A stretch of 64,000 nucleotides of DNA from Oscillospiraceae bacterium (GCA_017452505.1 JAFTMI010000029.1:78030-142029); one strand, 5' to 3'. Positions 10,271-19,373 are shown, numbered from the stretch's first letter. Numbers and translations are program-made. The notes: generated from the letters alone by a model not told the origin.

Positions 10271-11086
10271 TTATTTCACCACCAACGGTATAGTCAAAAG
10301 CAACAGCTCCACAAGGGGTGCAACCACGACCATAGAATCAAATCGGTCAAAAATTCCACCGTGTCCGGGGATCAAATTGCCATAGTCCTTAATGCCGGTA
10401 TGGCGCTTGATAACAGAGAAACACAAATCTCCAAACACAGCGCCCAGAGAACCCAGAATTCCATAAACAGGCACATAGATCCAATTCACTTGGAAATCAA
10501 AAGCACCTTTCAAAATCAAACAGTAGATGACCACACCGACAATCGCAGTAACCACGCCGCCAACCAAACCCTCCACGGTCTTTTTGGGACTGATTACCGG
10601 AGCCATTTTATGCTTTCCAAAGAAACGACCAGCAAAATACGCACCGGTATCCGACAGAAATGCAACAACAAACGGTAACAAGATAAGATGTCTGCCTGTT
10701 TCCTGGCTATGAATCCGAACCACAGCGCTCAACAAATAAGGCAAAATGATACCCGCAACAAAAGTATATGCCAAGTCTTCAAAGCGGAGTTGATCGTGAT
10801 TTTTCAAAAGCTCACCAAACAAGATGGCAAAAAAAGCCAATGCACCCAGTAAAATTGCGGGATATGCTGTCACGGTGCTACCCCAAAGGGATACATAGAG
10901 TGCCATAATAATAGCATACCAAACCAAGCGATTTTGTTTCACCAAACCGGTATTGTGGAGCAGCTCATAGGCACCAATGGCAGCCATCAAACCAAAGAGA
11001 ATCGCTGTGCAGATCTTAGGCAGAAACAAAACAATCGCCAGCAAGAAAGGCAGCAAGGAAACCGCTGCAATGATTCGTGTTTTCAA
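10271..11086 (-). CDS. cdsA: Phosphatidate cytidylyltransferase (CDP-diglyceride synthase)
   Basis: Integral membrane enzyme making CDP-diacylglycerol from phosphatidate and CTP, the branch point of phospholipid synthesis that feeds pgsA at 21228. About eight hydrophobic segments, with the family signature SPKKTVEGLVGG near 180 and the C-terminal SVIKRHTGIKDYGNLIPGHGG stretch (in part) near 225, which carries the conserved KD and GHGG. The start chosen is TTG at 11086: GGAGG lies 8 bases upstream and the start abuts the uppS stop (11088-11090), so the two are probably translationally coupled. The frame stays open to 11176, but that would bury it inside uppS. 271 residues. Confidence 0.93.
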   Translation of the reverse strand: MKTRIIAAVSLLPFLLAIVLFLPKICTAILFGLMAAIGAYELLHNTGLVKQNRLVWYAIIMALYVSLWGSTVTAYPAILLGALAFFAILFGELLKNHDQLRFEDLAYTFVAGIILPYLLSAVVRIHSQETGRHLILLPFVVAFLSDTGAYFAGRFFGKHKMAPVISPKKTVEGLVGGVVTAIVGVVIYCLILKGAFDFQVNWIYVPVYGILGSLGAVFGDLCFSVIKRHTGIKDYGNLIPGHGGIFDRFDSMVVVAPLVELLLLTIPLVVK

Positions 11087-11087
11087 C

Positions 11088-11810
11088 TTACGCACCTCCA
11101 AAACGCCTGTTGCGGCGGTTATATTGGGAAATGGCCTCATCCAGATCCTCAGGACCAAAGTCGGGCCACAGTACATTCATAAACACATACTCAGAATAAG
11201 CAGACTGCCACAGCAGGAAATTGCTGGTACGCAGCTCACCGGAGGGTCGAATAATCAGCTCCGGATCCGGAACATCCTTGGAATAGAGGTAACCACTCAG
11301 TTTATCCTCTGTTAGATCCTCCGGCTGTGCTTTTCCGTCTGCCACGTCTTGGGCAAACAGCCGGGCAGCCCGGACCAGCTCATCGCGGCCACCATAATTC
11401 AGGCAAAAATTTACCTGCACATCGTAATCGCCGGATTTGCTCTGTGCTTCCTCGCACAGCTTTTGCAGATTGGGGCTGAGGCGGGACAAATCACCAAAGA
11501 AGCAGAACCGGACACGATTTTTCTCCATATCCCGCAGAGCCTCTTTCAGATAATTGCCAAGCAGCCGCATAATACCACTTACTTCATCAGCAGAGCGTTT
11601 CCAATTCTCTGTGGAAAACGCATAGACAGTCAAATATTCCACACCCAAGGTGCGGCAATAATTTGCAATTTTACGGAATGCCTCCGCACCGGCTGCATGG
11701 CCGGCTGTACGGGGCAACCCCCGGTTTTTAGCCCAGCGTCCGTTGCCATCCATAATAATCGCAATATGTCGGGGCACGGGCTGTTTATTCTCATTCACAG
11801 AAGGTGTCAT
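11088..11810 (-). CDS. uppS: Isoprenyl transferase (undecaprenyl diphosphate synthase)
   Basis: cis-prenyltransferase that builds C55 undecaprenyl diphosphate, the lipid carrier for peptidoglycan. 240 residues with HIAIIMDGNGRWAKNRG near 14-30 (catalytic Asp in the MDGN motif), YLTVYAFSTENWKRS near 75, and the C-terminal RPSGELRTSNFLLWQSAYSE region (in part) that binds diphosphate. Start ATG 11810 has AAAGGAG six bases upstream; the frame is open further to 11873 with no ribosome binding site. A 63-bp gap separates it from frr. Product use fits the neighbouring cell-envelope genes. Confidence 0.96.
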   Translation of the reverse strand: MTPSVNENKQPVPRHIAIIMDGNGRWAKNRGLPRTAGHAAGAEAFRKIANYCRTLGVEYLTVYAFSTENWKRSADEVSGIMRLLGNYLKEALRDMEKNRVRFCFFGDLSRLSPNLQKLCEEAQSKSGDYDVQVNFCLNYGGRDELVRAARLFAQDVADGKAQPEDLTEDKLSGYLYSKDVPDPELIIRPSGELRTSNFLLWQSAYSEYVFMNVLWPDFGPEDLDEAISQYNRRNRRFGGA

Positions 11811-11873
11811 CACTGACTCCTTTCCAAAATAGTAGTGTTGGGGGCGCAAGCGCCCCCAATCCTTGCAAGGCAA

Positions 11874-12428
11874 TCAGATTGCCATCAGTTCCTTTTCCTT
11901 TGCAGCGGTGGCTTCGTCTACCTTCTTGGTAAACTTATCCAGCAGATCCTGCAGATCCTTTTCGGCCTTCTTCTGCTCGTCCTCGGTAATAGCAGAATCC
12001 TTCTTCAGCTTCTTCACATAGTCCATACCGTCACGGCGGATGTTACGCATGGCAACCTTAGCATCCTCGGCATACTTTTTGACCTGCTTGGTCAGTTCCT
12101 TACGGCGCTCCTCAGTGAGCTGCGGGAAGATCAGGCGGATCACGCGGCCATCATTCTGAGGCGTGATGCCCAAGTCGCTCATCTGAATGGCCTTCTGGAT
12201 CTCCTTCAGAAGCTGGGTATCCCAAGGCTGCACAACCAACGTACGGGCATCGGGAGAGGAGATGGTAGCCACACCGTTAAGGGCAGTCTCCTGTCCATAA
12301 TATTCCACAGTAATGCGATCAAGAACCTTGGGGTTGGCACGGCCTGCCCGAACTGCATCAAACTCTTCTGCCAGGTGTACCAGGGTCTTGTCCATCTTCT
12401 TGGTGAATTCAGTAAAATCTACGCTCAT
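11874..12428 (-). CDS. frr: Ribosome recycling factor
   Basis: Splits post-termination ribosomes together with EF-G. 184 residues, normal length, all-alpha domain I plus small domain II. Visible signatures are RAGRANPKVLDRITVEYYG (about 27-45) and the C-terminal long helix with MRNIRRDGMDYVKKLKKD. ATG 12428 follows AAGGAGG. It lies 3 bp after pyrH, the near-universal pyrH-frr pair. Confidence 0.98.
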   Translation of the reverse strand: MSVDFTEFTKKMDKTLVHLAEEFDAVRAGRANPKVLDRITVEYYGQETALNGVATISSPDARTLVVQPWDTQLLKEIQKAIQMSDLGITPQNDGRVIRLIFPQLTEERRKELTKQVKKYAEDAKVAMRNIRRDGMDYVKKLKKDSAITEDEQKKAEKDLQDLLDKFTKKVDEATAAKEKELMAI

Positions 12429-12431
12429 TAT

Positions 12432-13142
12432 TTAGTCCTCCTTAACAATTGTACCAATGGTTTCACCGCGGGCAACGCGGAGAATATTTTCAGGATCCTT
12501 CAATGCAAAGCAAATAAGTGTCATATGGTTGTCCATAGCCAAGGTCATAGCCGTGGTATCTGTAGCCTTCAGATGGCGGGCCAAAACCTCGTCATATGTA
12601 AGGGTATCAAATTTCACAGCAGTGGGATCAACATTGGGGTCTGCAGAGTAAATGCCGTCAACATTCTTAGCCATCAGAATAGCATCTGCCTCGATCTCCA
12701 CGCCACGGAGCACAGCACCGGTATCTGTGGAGAAATAGGGGTTACCGGTACCGGCTGCAAAAATCACGACCTTACCCTCGTTCAGGTAACGATTTGCAGT
12801 ATCCCGGGTAAAATACTCACAGAATTTATTCATTTCTACCGCGGACAATACACGGGCATCCACACCATGCTTTTCCAAAGCATCTGCAACAGCGATCGCA
12901 TTCATCACTGTTGCCAGCATACCCATGGCATCGCCATGAGAGCGCTGCATCTTATCTGCGCCGTCCTTAACGCCGCGCCAGAAGTTACCGCCGCCAATTA
13001 CAAGGCCGAGCTGAACACCCTCGTCAACACACTGTCTGATAACCCTGCAAACAGAATTAACAACCTCAAAATCCAGGCCTCTGCGCTGATCGCCGGCCAA
13101 AGCCTCACCGCTGATTTTCAGCAGAATTCTTTTATACTTCAT
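12432..13142 (-). CDS. pyrH: UMP kinase
   Basis: Phosphorylates UMP to UDP with ATP; bacterial hexameric amino-acid-kinase-fold enzyme regulated by GTP and UTP. 236 residues with KRILLKISGEALAG at 4-17 (phosphate loop), GLVIGGGNFWRG near 50 (nucleotide site) and KNVDGIYSADPNVDPTAVKF (about 155-175). Start ATG 13142 has AGGAAGGAGAG upstream. First gene of the long operon pyrH-frr-uppS-cdsA-dxr-rseP-ispG-polC-udp, driven by the promoter at 13176-13204. Confidence 0.98.
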   Translation of the reverse strand: MKYKRILLKISGEALAGDQRRGLDFEVVNSVCRVIRQCVDEGVQLGLVIGGGNFWRGVKDGADKMQRSHGDAMGMLATVMNAIAVADALEKHGVDARVLSAVEMNKFCEYFTRDTANRYLNEGKVVIFAAGTGNPYFSTDTGAVLRGVEIEADAILMAKNVDGIYSADPNVDPTAVKFDTLTYDEVLARHLKATDTTAMTLAMDNHMTLICFALKDPENILRVARGETIGTIVKED

Positions 13143-13175
13143 TTCGGGAAATCTCTCCTTCCTTTTACTCTCCCT

Positions 13176-13204
13176 ATTTTAATATAAAACCTTCAAATTG
13201 ACAA
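13176..13204 (-). promoter_or_regulatory. Sigma-A promoter of the pyrH operon
   Basis: TTGTCA, 17-bp spacer, TAAAAT on the minus strand, about 35 bases upstream of the pyrH start and divergent from the glnS promoter 80 bases away. Confidence 0.75.
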
Positions 13205-13284
13205 CTATAATTTCGATAAATTTTCATTTTTGTCAACTTGCCGAAAAAGTTTATTCAAAAATCGTTTCCACGTGTTCTTTGTAG

Positions 13285-13313
13285 TTGCAAAAATGACGGA
13301 CATGGGTTATAAT
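13285..13313 (+). promoter_or_regulatory. Sigma-A promoter of glnS
   Basis: TTGCAA, 17-bp spacer, TATAAT; the glnS start is 35 bases downstream of the -10. No T-box is present between the promoter and the start, so this synthetase gene is not controlled the way tyrS is. Confidence 0.8.
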
Positions 13314-13348
13314 ATACCCAAATTTTTCAAAAAGAGAGGTCTACAACA

Positions 13349-15028
13349 ATGGCTGAAATGAACGAAAGCAAAAATTTCATCCATGCCTTTATCGACGAGG
13401 ATATTGCCGAGGGTGGTCGCTACGCAGGACAGACCGTTCACACCCGTTTTCCGCCGGAGCCTAACGGCTATCTGCACATCGGTCACTGCAAGGCACTGAT
13501 TATCGATTTCGGTACCGCAGAAAAATATAACGGCATGTGTAACCTGCGTATGGACGACACAAACCCCACCAAAGAAGATGTTGAGTTTGTGGAAGCTATC
13601 AAAGAGGACATTCGCTGGCTGGGCTTTGACTGGGGCGATCGGTTCTACTACGGTTCTGACTATTTTGAGAAGGACTATGAGTATGCTGTGGAGCTGATCA
13701 AAAAAGGTCTTGCCTATGTATGTGAGCTGACTCCTGAGCAGGCAAAGGAGATGCGTGGTGATCTGAATACCCCGGCTACTTCCCCCTATCGCGACCGTCC
13801 CATTGAGGAGAGCCTGGATCTGTTTGCCCGGATGCGCGCCGGTGAATTTGAGGACAACCGCTACACCCTTCGCGCTAAGATTGACCTTGCTTCCGGCAAC
13901 TTTAATATGCGCGATCCGGTAATTTACCGTATTCGTCATATGCACCATCACCGCCAGGGTGATAAGTGGTGCATCTATCCCATGTACGACTTTGCTCACC
14001 CCATCCAGGACGCTTTGGAGGGTATCACCCACTCTCTGTGTTCTCTGGAGTTTGAGAACCACCGTCCTCTGTACAACTGGGTCGTTGAAAATGTTTCCGT
14101 CCCCCACCACCCCCGGCAGATCGAATTTGCCCGTTTAGGCATTGATCATACCGTGCTGTCCAAGCGCAAGCTCCGTCAGTTGGTGGAAGAAGGCCGTGTT
14201 GCCGGCTGGGATGACCCCCGGATGCCCACTCTGTGCGGTCTACGCCGCAGAGGCTATACACCCACGGCAATCCGCAATTTCTGCGACCGCGTTGGTGTTG
14301 CCAAATCCCCCAATACCATTGAGTACGCTTTCCTGGAGCACTGCCTGCGTGAGGACTTGAACGAGACAGCTCAGCGGGTTATGGCTGTTGTAAAGCCCGT
14401 GAAGCTGACCATTACCAACTATCCCGAGGGTCAAAGCGAGACCTTCCAGGTTGAGAACAATCCCAACAAGCCCGAGGACGGCACCCGTGAGGTTAGCTTC
14501 TCCCGCAATCTGTGGATCGAGGCTGACGACTTCCTGGCTGAGCCTGTTCCTAAGTATAAGCGACTTTACCCCGATGGCCCTGAGTGCCGCTTGAAGGGTG
14601 CTTATGTGATCAAATGCACCGGCTGCATTACCGATGAAAACGGCAATGTGACCGAGGTGCTGGCAACCTACGATCCCGATTCCAAGGGCGGCGATCCTGC
14701 CGACGGCCGGAAGATCAAGGGCGCAACCATCCACTGGGTGGATGCTGCTACCTGTTGCGATGCGGAGGTCCGTCAGTACAGCAACCTCTTTGACGACCCC
14801 GATCCCGATGCATCCGGCAAGGATTTCCTGTCCTGCCTGAATCCCAATTCCCTGGAAGTTCTTACCGGCTGTAAGGTGGAAGCCAGCCTGGCTAACGCCA
14901 AAGCTCCTGCATCCTATCAGTTTATGCGTTTGGGCTACTTCTGCCCCGACTCCAAGGATTCCGCTCCCGGTCATTTGGTATTTAACCGCTCTGTGAGCCT
15001 GAAAGATAGCTTTAAGCCTACCAAATAA
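13349..15028 (+). CDS. glnS: Glutaminyl-tRNA synthetase
   Basis: Class I synthetase that charges tRNA-Gln with glutamine. 559 residues: Rossmann catalytic domain with FPPEPNGYLHIGHCKA near 34-49 (HIGH motif) and VLSKRKL near 269 (KMSKS equivalent), followed by two beta-barrel anticodon-binding domains. No C-terminal YqeY-like domain is fused. Most low-GC Gram-positives lack GlnRS and use Glu-tRNA amidation, so this gene marks a lineage that gained it. Codon use is strongly C-ending, like nifJ and unlike most neighbours, which suggests high expression. Start ATG follows AGAGAGG. Single-gene unit with a terminator at 15033-15063. Confidence 0.96.
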   Translation: MAEMNESKNFIHAFIDEDIAEGGRYAGQTVHTRFPPEPNGYLHIGHCKALIIDFGTAEKYNGMCNLRMDDTNPTKEDVEFVEAIKEDIRWLGFDWGDRFYYGSDYFEKDYEYAVELIKKGLAYVCELTPEQAKEMRGDLNTPATSPYRDRPIEESLDLFARMRAGEFEDNRYTLRAKIDLASGNFNMRDPVIYRIRHMHHHRQGDKWCIYPMYDFAHPIQDALEGITHSLCSLEFENHRPLYNWVVENVSVPHHPRQIEFARLGIDHTVLSKRKLRQLVEEGRVAGWDDPRMPTLCGLRRRGYTPTAIRNFCDRVGVAKSPNTIEYAFLEHCLREDLNETAQRVMAVVKPVKLTITNYPEGQSETFQVENNPNKPEDGTREVSFSRNLWIEADDFLAEPVPKYKRLYPDGPECRLKGAYVIKCTGCITDENGNVTEVLATYDPDSKGGDPADGRKIKGATIHWVDAATCCDAEVRQYSNLFDDPDPDASGKDFLSCLNPNSLEVLTGCKVEASLANAKAPASYQFMRLGYFCPDSKDSAPGHLVFNRSVSLKDSFKPTK

Positions 15029-15032
15029 GCAC

Positions 15033-15063
15033 AAAAGAGCCCGTCGGAAAGACGGGCTCTTTT
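15033..15063. terminator. Bidirectional terminator between glnS and tex
   Basis: 13-bp perfect stem (15033-15045 with 15051-15063), 5-base loop, A4 on the left and T4 on the right. It serves both convergent genes. Confidence 0.9.
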
Positions 15064-15064
15064 C

Positions 15065-17218
15065 TTATTCCTTGGGAACATTCTTCATTGTGAGGCTGAT
15101 ACGTTTCCGCTTTTCGTCCACTTCCAAGACAGATACTTTTACAATATCACCAACCTGCAAAACCTCTGAGGGATGTCGCAGTTTACGGTTGCAGACTTGG
15201 GAAATGTGAACAAGGCCATCCTGGTGAACACCGATGTCCACGAATACGCCAAAATCAATCACATTACGAACTGTTCCGGATAAAACCATTCCGGGTTTCA
15301 AATCCTTTATCTCCAGCACATCGGTTCGGAGGATCGGCGCGGGCAGATCATCACGGGGGTCGCGACCGGGCTTTTGCAGTTCCTTTACCACGTCCTCCAA
15401 GGTAGGCACACCTACACCGCAACGCTCCGCCGCATCTGCAATACCAAGGCTGTCCACACGGGACTGCAGTTCAGTAAGGTTGCCGCTAATAACATCCGCT
15501 TTCGTGTATCCGCAGAGTGTTAACAACGTTTCTGCAGCGTCATAGGCCTCGGGATGGACACCTGTGTTATCCAAAACTTCCTTACTCTCTGGTACTCTAA
15601 GGAAGCCTGCACACTGCTGGTAAGCCTTAGGGCCCAGCTTGGGAACTTTCTTCAGCTGACTTCTGGAGGTAAATGCACCATTCTCTTCCCGGTAAGCAAC
15701 CACATTCTTGGCAGTGGTACTGTTAAGGCCCGACACCTGCTGCAGCAGGCTCATAGATGCCGTATTCACATCCACGCCAACCGCATTCACGCAATCCTCC
15801 ACAACACCGCCCAAAGCCTCATCCAGCCGTTTCTGAGGACAATCATGCTGGTACTGTCCAACGCCAATAGCCTTGGGATCGATCTTTACCAACTCTGCCA
15901 AAGGGTCTTGCAATCTTCTCGCAATGGATACAGCAGAGCGGAGATTTACATCATAGTCCGGGAATTCCTCGGCAGCCAGCTTGGATGCAGAATACACAGA
16001 AGCGCCGGCTTCGTTGACGATCATATAGCTGACACCGGGCAGATTCTTCAGCATTTCTACCGCCATTGCCTCTGTTTCCCGGGATGCAGTACCATTACCG
16101 ATTGCCAAATGCCGAACGGAATACTTACGGATCATCGCGCTGAGATTCACGATGGCTTCATCCTTTTTCCGCTGTGAGAAAGTAGGATAGACCACGGTGG
16201 TATCCAACACACGACCGGTACCGTCCACAACGGCTACCTTACAGCCGTTCTTAAATCCGGGATCAAGTCCCATTGTCACAAAACCCTTAACCGGTCGCTG
16301 CATCAGCAGTGGTTTTAAGTTCAGTGCAAAATTGGCAATGGCAGATTCTGCGGCTCGATCAGTCAAAGTATTTCGCAATTCCCGTTCAACACTGGGTGCG
16401 ATCAGTCGGTCGAAGGCATCCTCCGCCGCAGCCTTCACAAAGGCAGACACCCACATCGTAGGCTTTAGGGACATACGGCACACCAGTGCCTGCCCTTCAT
16501 TGCCGGGCAGTGCAGCAGATACCTTCAAAAAGCCTTCCCGCTCTCCCCTGTGGATAGCCAAAATCTGATGGTTCATCAGACGGGAAACAGGGGCAGTAAA
16601 ATCATAGTAAAGCGTATAAACGCTTTCGGCTTCCGGATCAGTAGCCTGTACGGTCACCACTGCCCGGCTTTCCATCTTCAAGCGCAGAGCCTTACGGATA
16701 TCCGGATTATCGGAAATCATTTCTGCAATGATATCAGATGCGCCAGCCAAGGCATCTTCCAAAGTTTCCACACCTTTTTCGGAGTCAATGTATTCCTTGG
16801 CAAGCTCGCTGGGATCTTCTCCTGTTTGGTCGAAAATCGCAAGCGCCAAAGGTTCCAGACCCTTTTCCATGGCAACTGTCGCGCGGGTACGGCGCTTTTG
16901 TTTATAGGGTCTGTAAAGGTCTTCCGCTTCTGCCAGGGTTTTTGCTGCCAAAATTGCGGATTCCAATTCAGGCGTCAGCTTTTCCTGGCCATCAATTGCG
17001 CGAATGATCTCCTCTTTGCGCTCCTGCAAATTCCGCAAATAATTGAGCCGAGTCTCCAGGTTTCGCAAGGTTGTATCATCCATACCACCATGGAGCTCCT
17101 TACGGTAACGGGCAATAAAAGGAATGGTGTTACCCTCGTCTAAAAGGGTCACGACATTCTCCACATACTGGGGCTTTTGGCCTAGCTCCTGGGCCAGAGT
17201 TGTAATAATGGTTTCCAT
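15065..17218 (-). CDS. tex: Tex-family S1 RNA-binding transcription accessory protein
   Basis: Cytoplasmic nucleic-acid-binding protein of the Tex/Spt6-like family; its precise role in Gram-positives is poorly defined. 717 residues: helical Tex N-terminus with FIARYRKELHGGMDDTTLR near 32-50; YqgF/RNase H-like domain with GLDPGFKNGCKVAVVD near 320; tandem helix-hairpin-helix with LNSTTAKNVVAYREENG near 500; C-terminal S1 domain with GTVRNVIDFGVFVDIGVHQDG (in part) near 645. Start ATG 17218 follows AGGAG; the frame is open to 17287 but has no site there and would include the promoter. Single-gene unit. Confidence 0.95.
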   Translation of the reverse strand: METIITTLAQELGQKPQYVENVVTLLDEGNTIPFIARYRKELHGGMDDTTLRNLETRLNYLRNLQERKEEIIRAIDGQEKLTPELESAILAAKTLAEAEDLYRPYKQKRRTRATVAMEKGLEPLALAIFDQTGEDPSELAKEYIDSEKGVETLEDALAGASDIIAEMISDNPDIRKALRLKMESRAVVTVQATDPEAESVYTLYYDFTAPVSRLMNHQILAIHRGEREGFLKVSAALPGNEGQALVCRMSLKPTMWVSAFVKAAAEDAFDRLIAPSVERELRNTLTDRAAESAIANFALNLKPLLMQRPVKGFVTMGLDPGFKNGCKVAVVDGTGRVLDTTVVYPTFSQRKKDEAIVNLSAMIRKYSVRHLAIGNGTASRETEAMAVEMLKNLPGVSYMIVNEAGASVYSASKLAAEEFPDYDVNLRSAVSIARRLQDPLAELVKIDPKAIGVGQYQHDCPQKRLDEALGGVVEDCVNAVGVDVNTASMSLLQQVSGLNSTTAKNVVAYREENGAFTSRSQLKKVPKLGPKAYQQCAGFLRVPESKEVLDNTGVHPEAYDAAETLLTLCGYTKADVISGNLTELQSRVDSLGIADAAERCGVGVPTLEDVVKELQKPGRDPRDDLPAPILRTDVLEIKDLKPGMVLSGTVRNVIDFGVFVDIGVHQDGLVHISQVCNRKLRHPSEVLQVGDIVKVSVLEVDEKRKRISLTMKNVPKE

Positions 17219-17245
17219 AGCATTCTCCTGTGTTAAGATGCAATA

Positions 17246-17274
17246 ATTGTACCATAATTCCCAATCCATTTCAA
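17246..17274 (-). promoter_or_regulatory. Sigma-A promoter of tex
   Basis: TTGAAA, 17-bp spacer, TACAAT on the minus strand, about 28 bases upstream of the tex start. Confidence 0.75.
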
Positions 17275-17318
17275 CGCAAAATACCACTGTCTTGAATATA
17301 AATTTTCATCAATATATC

Positions 17319-17347
17319 TTGCTTATCCGAAACATCAATGTTATAAT
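17319..17347 (+). promoter_or_regulatory. Sigma-A promoter of the beta-propeller gene
   Basis: TTGCTT, 17-bp spacer, TATAAT, with the start codon 32 bases downstream of the -10. Confidence 0.7.
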
Positions 17348-17379
17348 AAATAATGATTACATATAGAGAAGGTGTTGTT

Positions 17380-19272
17380 ATGAATTTTTCTATTCTCACA
17401 TCAGCGCTATCCGCAGCCGAAAGCTATAAGCAGATGAAAACCTCACTCATCTTGCTGGCAATCATCTGCGGTGCCTTACTCCTTGCCAGTGTTGTATTCA
17501 CACTGGTTGCTGCACAATTCAAATGGAAGAGAAAAGAACGTAAAACTGAGTGGACCATCTTGAAAGCAATGTATCTTTCAACGCTGATCGTCTTGGTTTG
17601 TACGGTAGTTTGCCTTGTTCGCTACAATGTTGTTGGCAACAAACTGGATGCACAGATCTCAACAAAGCCTTCCACTACTACCGCAACACAAGCCAGCTCT
17701 CCTTCTGCGACCACCGCTCCCACAACTGCACCCACAACACCTCCCACCCAAGCGCCCGAACCTACCTTTACCCCCGCTAAAAGCGATTCCAGCAACCCGG
17801 AAAATTGGGGTATTAAATGGGAAATCATCCGGGGCGGTGAAATGATTGACAGCATGCCTTCTACAGGAATTTCTCTCGGCAAGCCGGAAGATTATTTTGC
17901 GCTGCCCGGCATCGCTACCTTCCGTGGTAACAACTTCCGCAACAGCCCAACATACGGTACTGTAAATGTGACCGAAAATACCTTTGAAAAGGCCTGGGGT
18001 CGTGATATCGGTTCTCTCAATGGATGGACCGGCTGCGGCTGGACCGGCCAGCCCTTAATTGTAGAATGGGATCAGGAAACCAAAGACATTATGAATTTGT
18101 TCCCGGAGAAGAAGGAAAAAGAAGGCCTTGTTGAGGTCATCTATGCAACCTTGGACGGCAACATCTACTTCTACGACCTGGACGATGGAACATATACCAG
18201 AAATCCCATCAGAGTTGGCATGAACTTCAAGGGCGCCGGTGCATTGGATCCCAGAGGCTATCCCATTATGTATGTAGGCTCCGGTGACTTCTTGAATAAC
18301 AAATCCCCCAGAATGTATATGATCAGCCTTATTGACGGCAGCATCCTTTATGAAAAGAATGGTTACGATGGCTTCTCCTGGCGTGCAGGTTGGAGCGCCT
18401 TCGACTCCAGTCCCTTGGTCGATGCCGAAACGGATACATTGATTTGGCCCGGCGAAAACGGTGTGCTTTACACTATCAAACTGAATACCAAATACGACAA
18501 AGCCGCTGGCACTCTAAGCATCGAGCCTGCAGAGCTTGTCAAGACACGTTATGACACCAAGCGTTCTAATGGTGACACCTACTGGATCGGCTATGAGCCC
18601 AGCTGTGTGATCGTTGATCGATACCTGTACATCTCCGAAAACGGCGGTATGTTCTTCTGCATTGATTTGGATACCATGCAGTTGGTTTGGTCTCAAGATA
18701 CCCGTGACGACTCCAATTCCACACCTGCATTTGAATGGAGTGGCACAGACGGTGGCTATATCTATACCGCTCCCTCCCTCCACTGGACAGCAAGCGGCGG
18801 ATACGGTTATATTTGTGTTTACAAGCTGGATGCCAAGACCGGTGAGATTGTCTGGGAGACAAAGTTTGAGTGCGGCACTGTAAAGGACGTATCCGGCGGT
18901 GTGCAGGCTTCTCCCATTCTCGGCAGACCCGGAACGGAACTGGAAGGTTTGGTTATTTATCCCATTGCCAGAACTCCCAGTATCTGGGAAGGCAAATTGG
19001 TAGCTATCGATACCAAGACCGGCGAAATTGCTTGGGAAACAGCCATGAACAATTATGCATGGAGCTCCCCTGTTGCCGTTTACGGTGATGACGGTTCAGC
19101 GCGCATTATTGCCTGTGATTCCGTAGGCAATATGATGATGTTGGACAGCAAAGGCACTGTTTTAACAACGATTAGTCTTGGCAGTAATATTGAGGCCTCT
19201 CCTGCCGTATTCAAAGACACATTGGTGGTCGGCACGCGTGGTTGTCAAATTTACGCTCTGAAACTTAAATAA
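17380..19272 (+). CDS. Membrane-anchored PQQ-like beta-propeller protein
   Basis: Function unknown. 630 residues. Two N-terminal membrane helices (about 22-45 and 57-77) are followed by a Thr/Pro/Ala-rich linker of about 40 residues (about 85-130), typical of extracellular spacers. Then comes a long extracellular domain with repeated propeller blades of the PQQ/BamB type: blade-like endings such as ASPAVFKDTLVVGTRGCQIY near the C-terminus, and repeated DAKTGEIVWET and DTKTGEIAWET strands. Genuine PQQ quinoprotein chemistry is not implied; this fold is common in binding proteins. Start ATG 17380 follows GAAGGTG; 17353 is open but less likely. Single-gene unit. Confidence 0.8.
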   Translation: MNFSILTSALSAAESYKQMKTSLILLAIICGALLLASVVFTLVAAQFKWKRKERKTEWTILKAMYLSTLIVLVCTVVCLVRYNVVGNKLDAQISTKPSTTTATQASSPSATTAPTTAPTTPPTQAPEPTFTPAKSDSSNPENWGIKWEIIRGGEMIDSMPSTGISLGKPEDYFALPGIATFRGNNFRNSPTYGTVNVTENTFEKAWGRDIGSLNGWTGCGWTGQPLIVEWDQETKDIMNLFPEKKEKEGLVEVIYATLDGNIYFYDLDDGTYTRNPIRVGMNFKGAGALDPRGYPIMYVGSGDFLNNKSPRMYMISLIDGSILYEKNGYDGFSWRAGWSAFDSSPLVDAETDTLIWPGENGVLYTIKLNTKYDKAAGTLSIEPAELVKTRYDTKRSNGDTYWIGYEPSCVIVDRYLYISENGGMFFCIDLDTMQLVWSQDTRDDSNSTPAFEWSGTDGGYIYTAPSLHWTASGGYGYICVYKLDAKTGEIVWETKFECGTVKDVSGGVQASPILGRPGTELEGLVIYPIARTPSIWEGKLVAIDTKTGEIAWETAMNNYAWSSPVAVYGDDGSARIIACDSVGNMMMLDSKGTVLTTISLGSNIEASPAVFKDTLVVGTRGCQIYALKLK

Positions 19273-19275
19273 ATT

Positions 19276-19303
19276 ACAGGGCGCAAGTTTTGCGCCCTGT
19301 TTT
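19276..19303 (+). terminator. Terminator of the beta-propeller gene
   Basis: 11-bp stem (19276-19286 with 19290-19300), 3-base loop, then TTT. Confidence 0.85.
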
Positions 19304-19314
19304 CTCTCGCACTG

Positions 19315-19343
19315 TTGACATTTTTTTGTACTTCCACTATAAT
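19315..19343 (+). promoter_or_regulatory. Perfect-consensus sigma-A promoter of the cytidylate-kinase-like gene
   Basis: TTGACA, 17-bp spacer, TATAAT: all twelve consensus bases match. The start codon is 31 bases downstream of the -10. Confidence 0.9.
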
Positions 19344-19373
19344 AAAATTGACACCAAGAATGGAGGTACTATT

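Noticed and set aside
11835-13187. 450-codon plus-strand frame
   Set aside because: It is antisense to frr and pyrH, both certain genes on the other strand.
13199-13245. An alternative pyrH promoter using the TTGACA at 13240-13245 and the TATAGT-like sequence
   Set aside because: The spacing is about 21 bp. The TTGTCA-17-TAAAAT pair nearer the gene is better.
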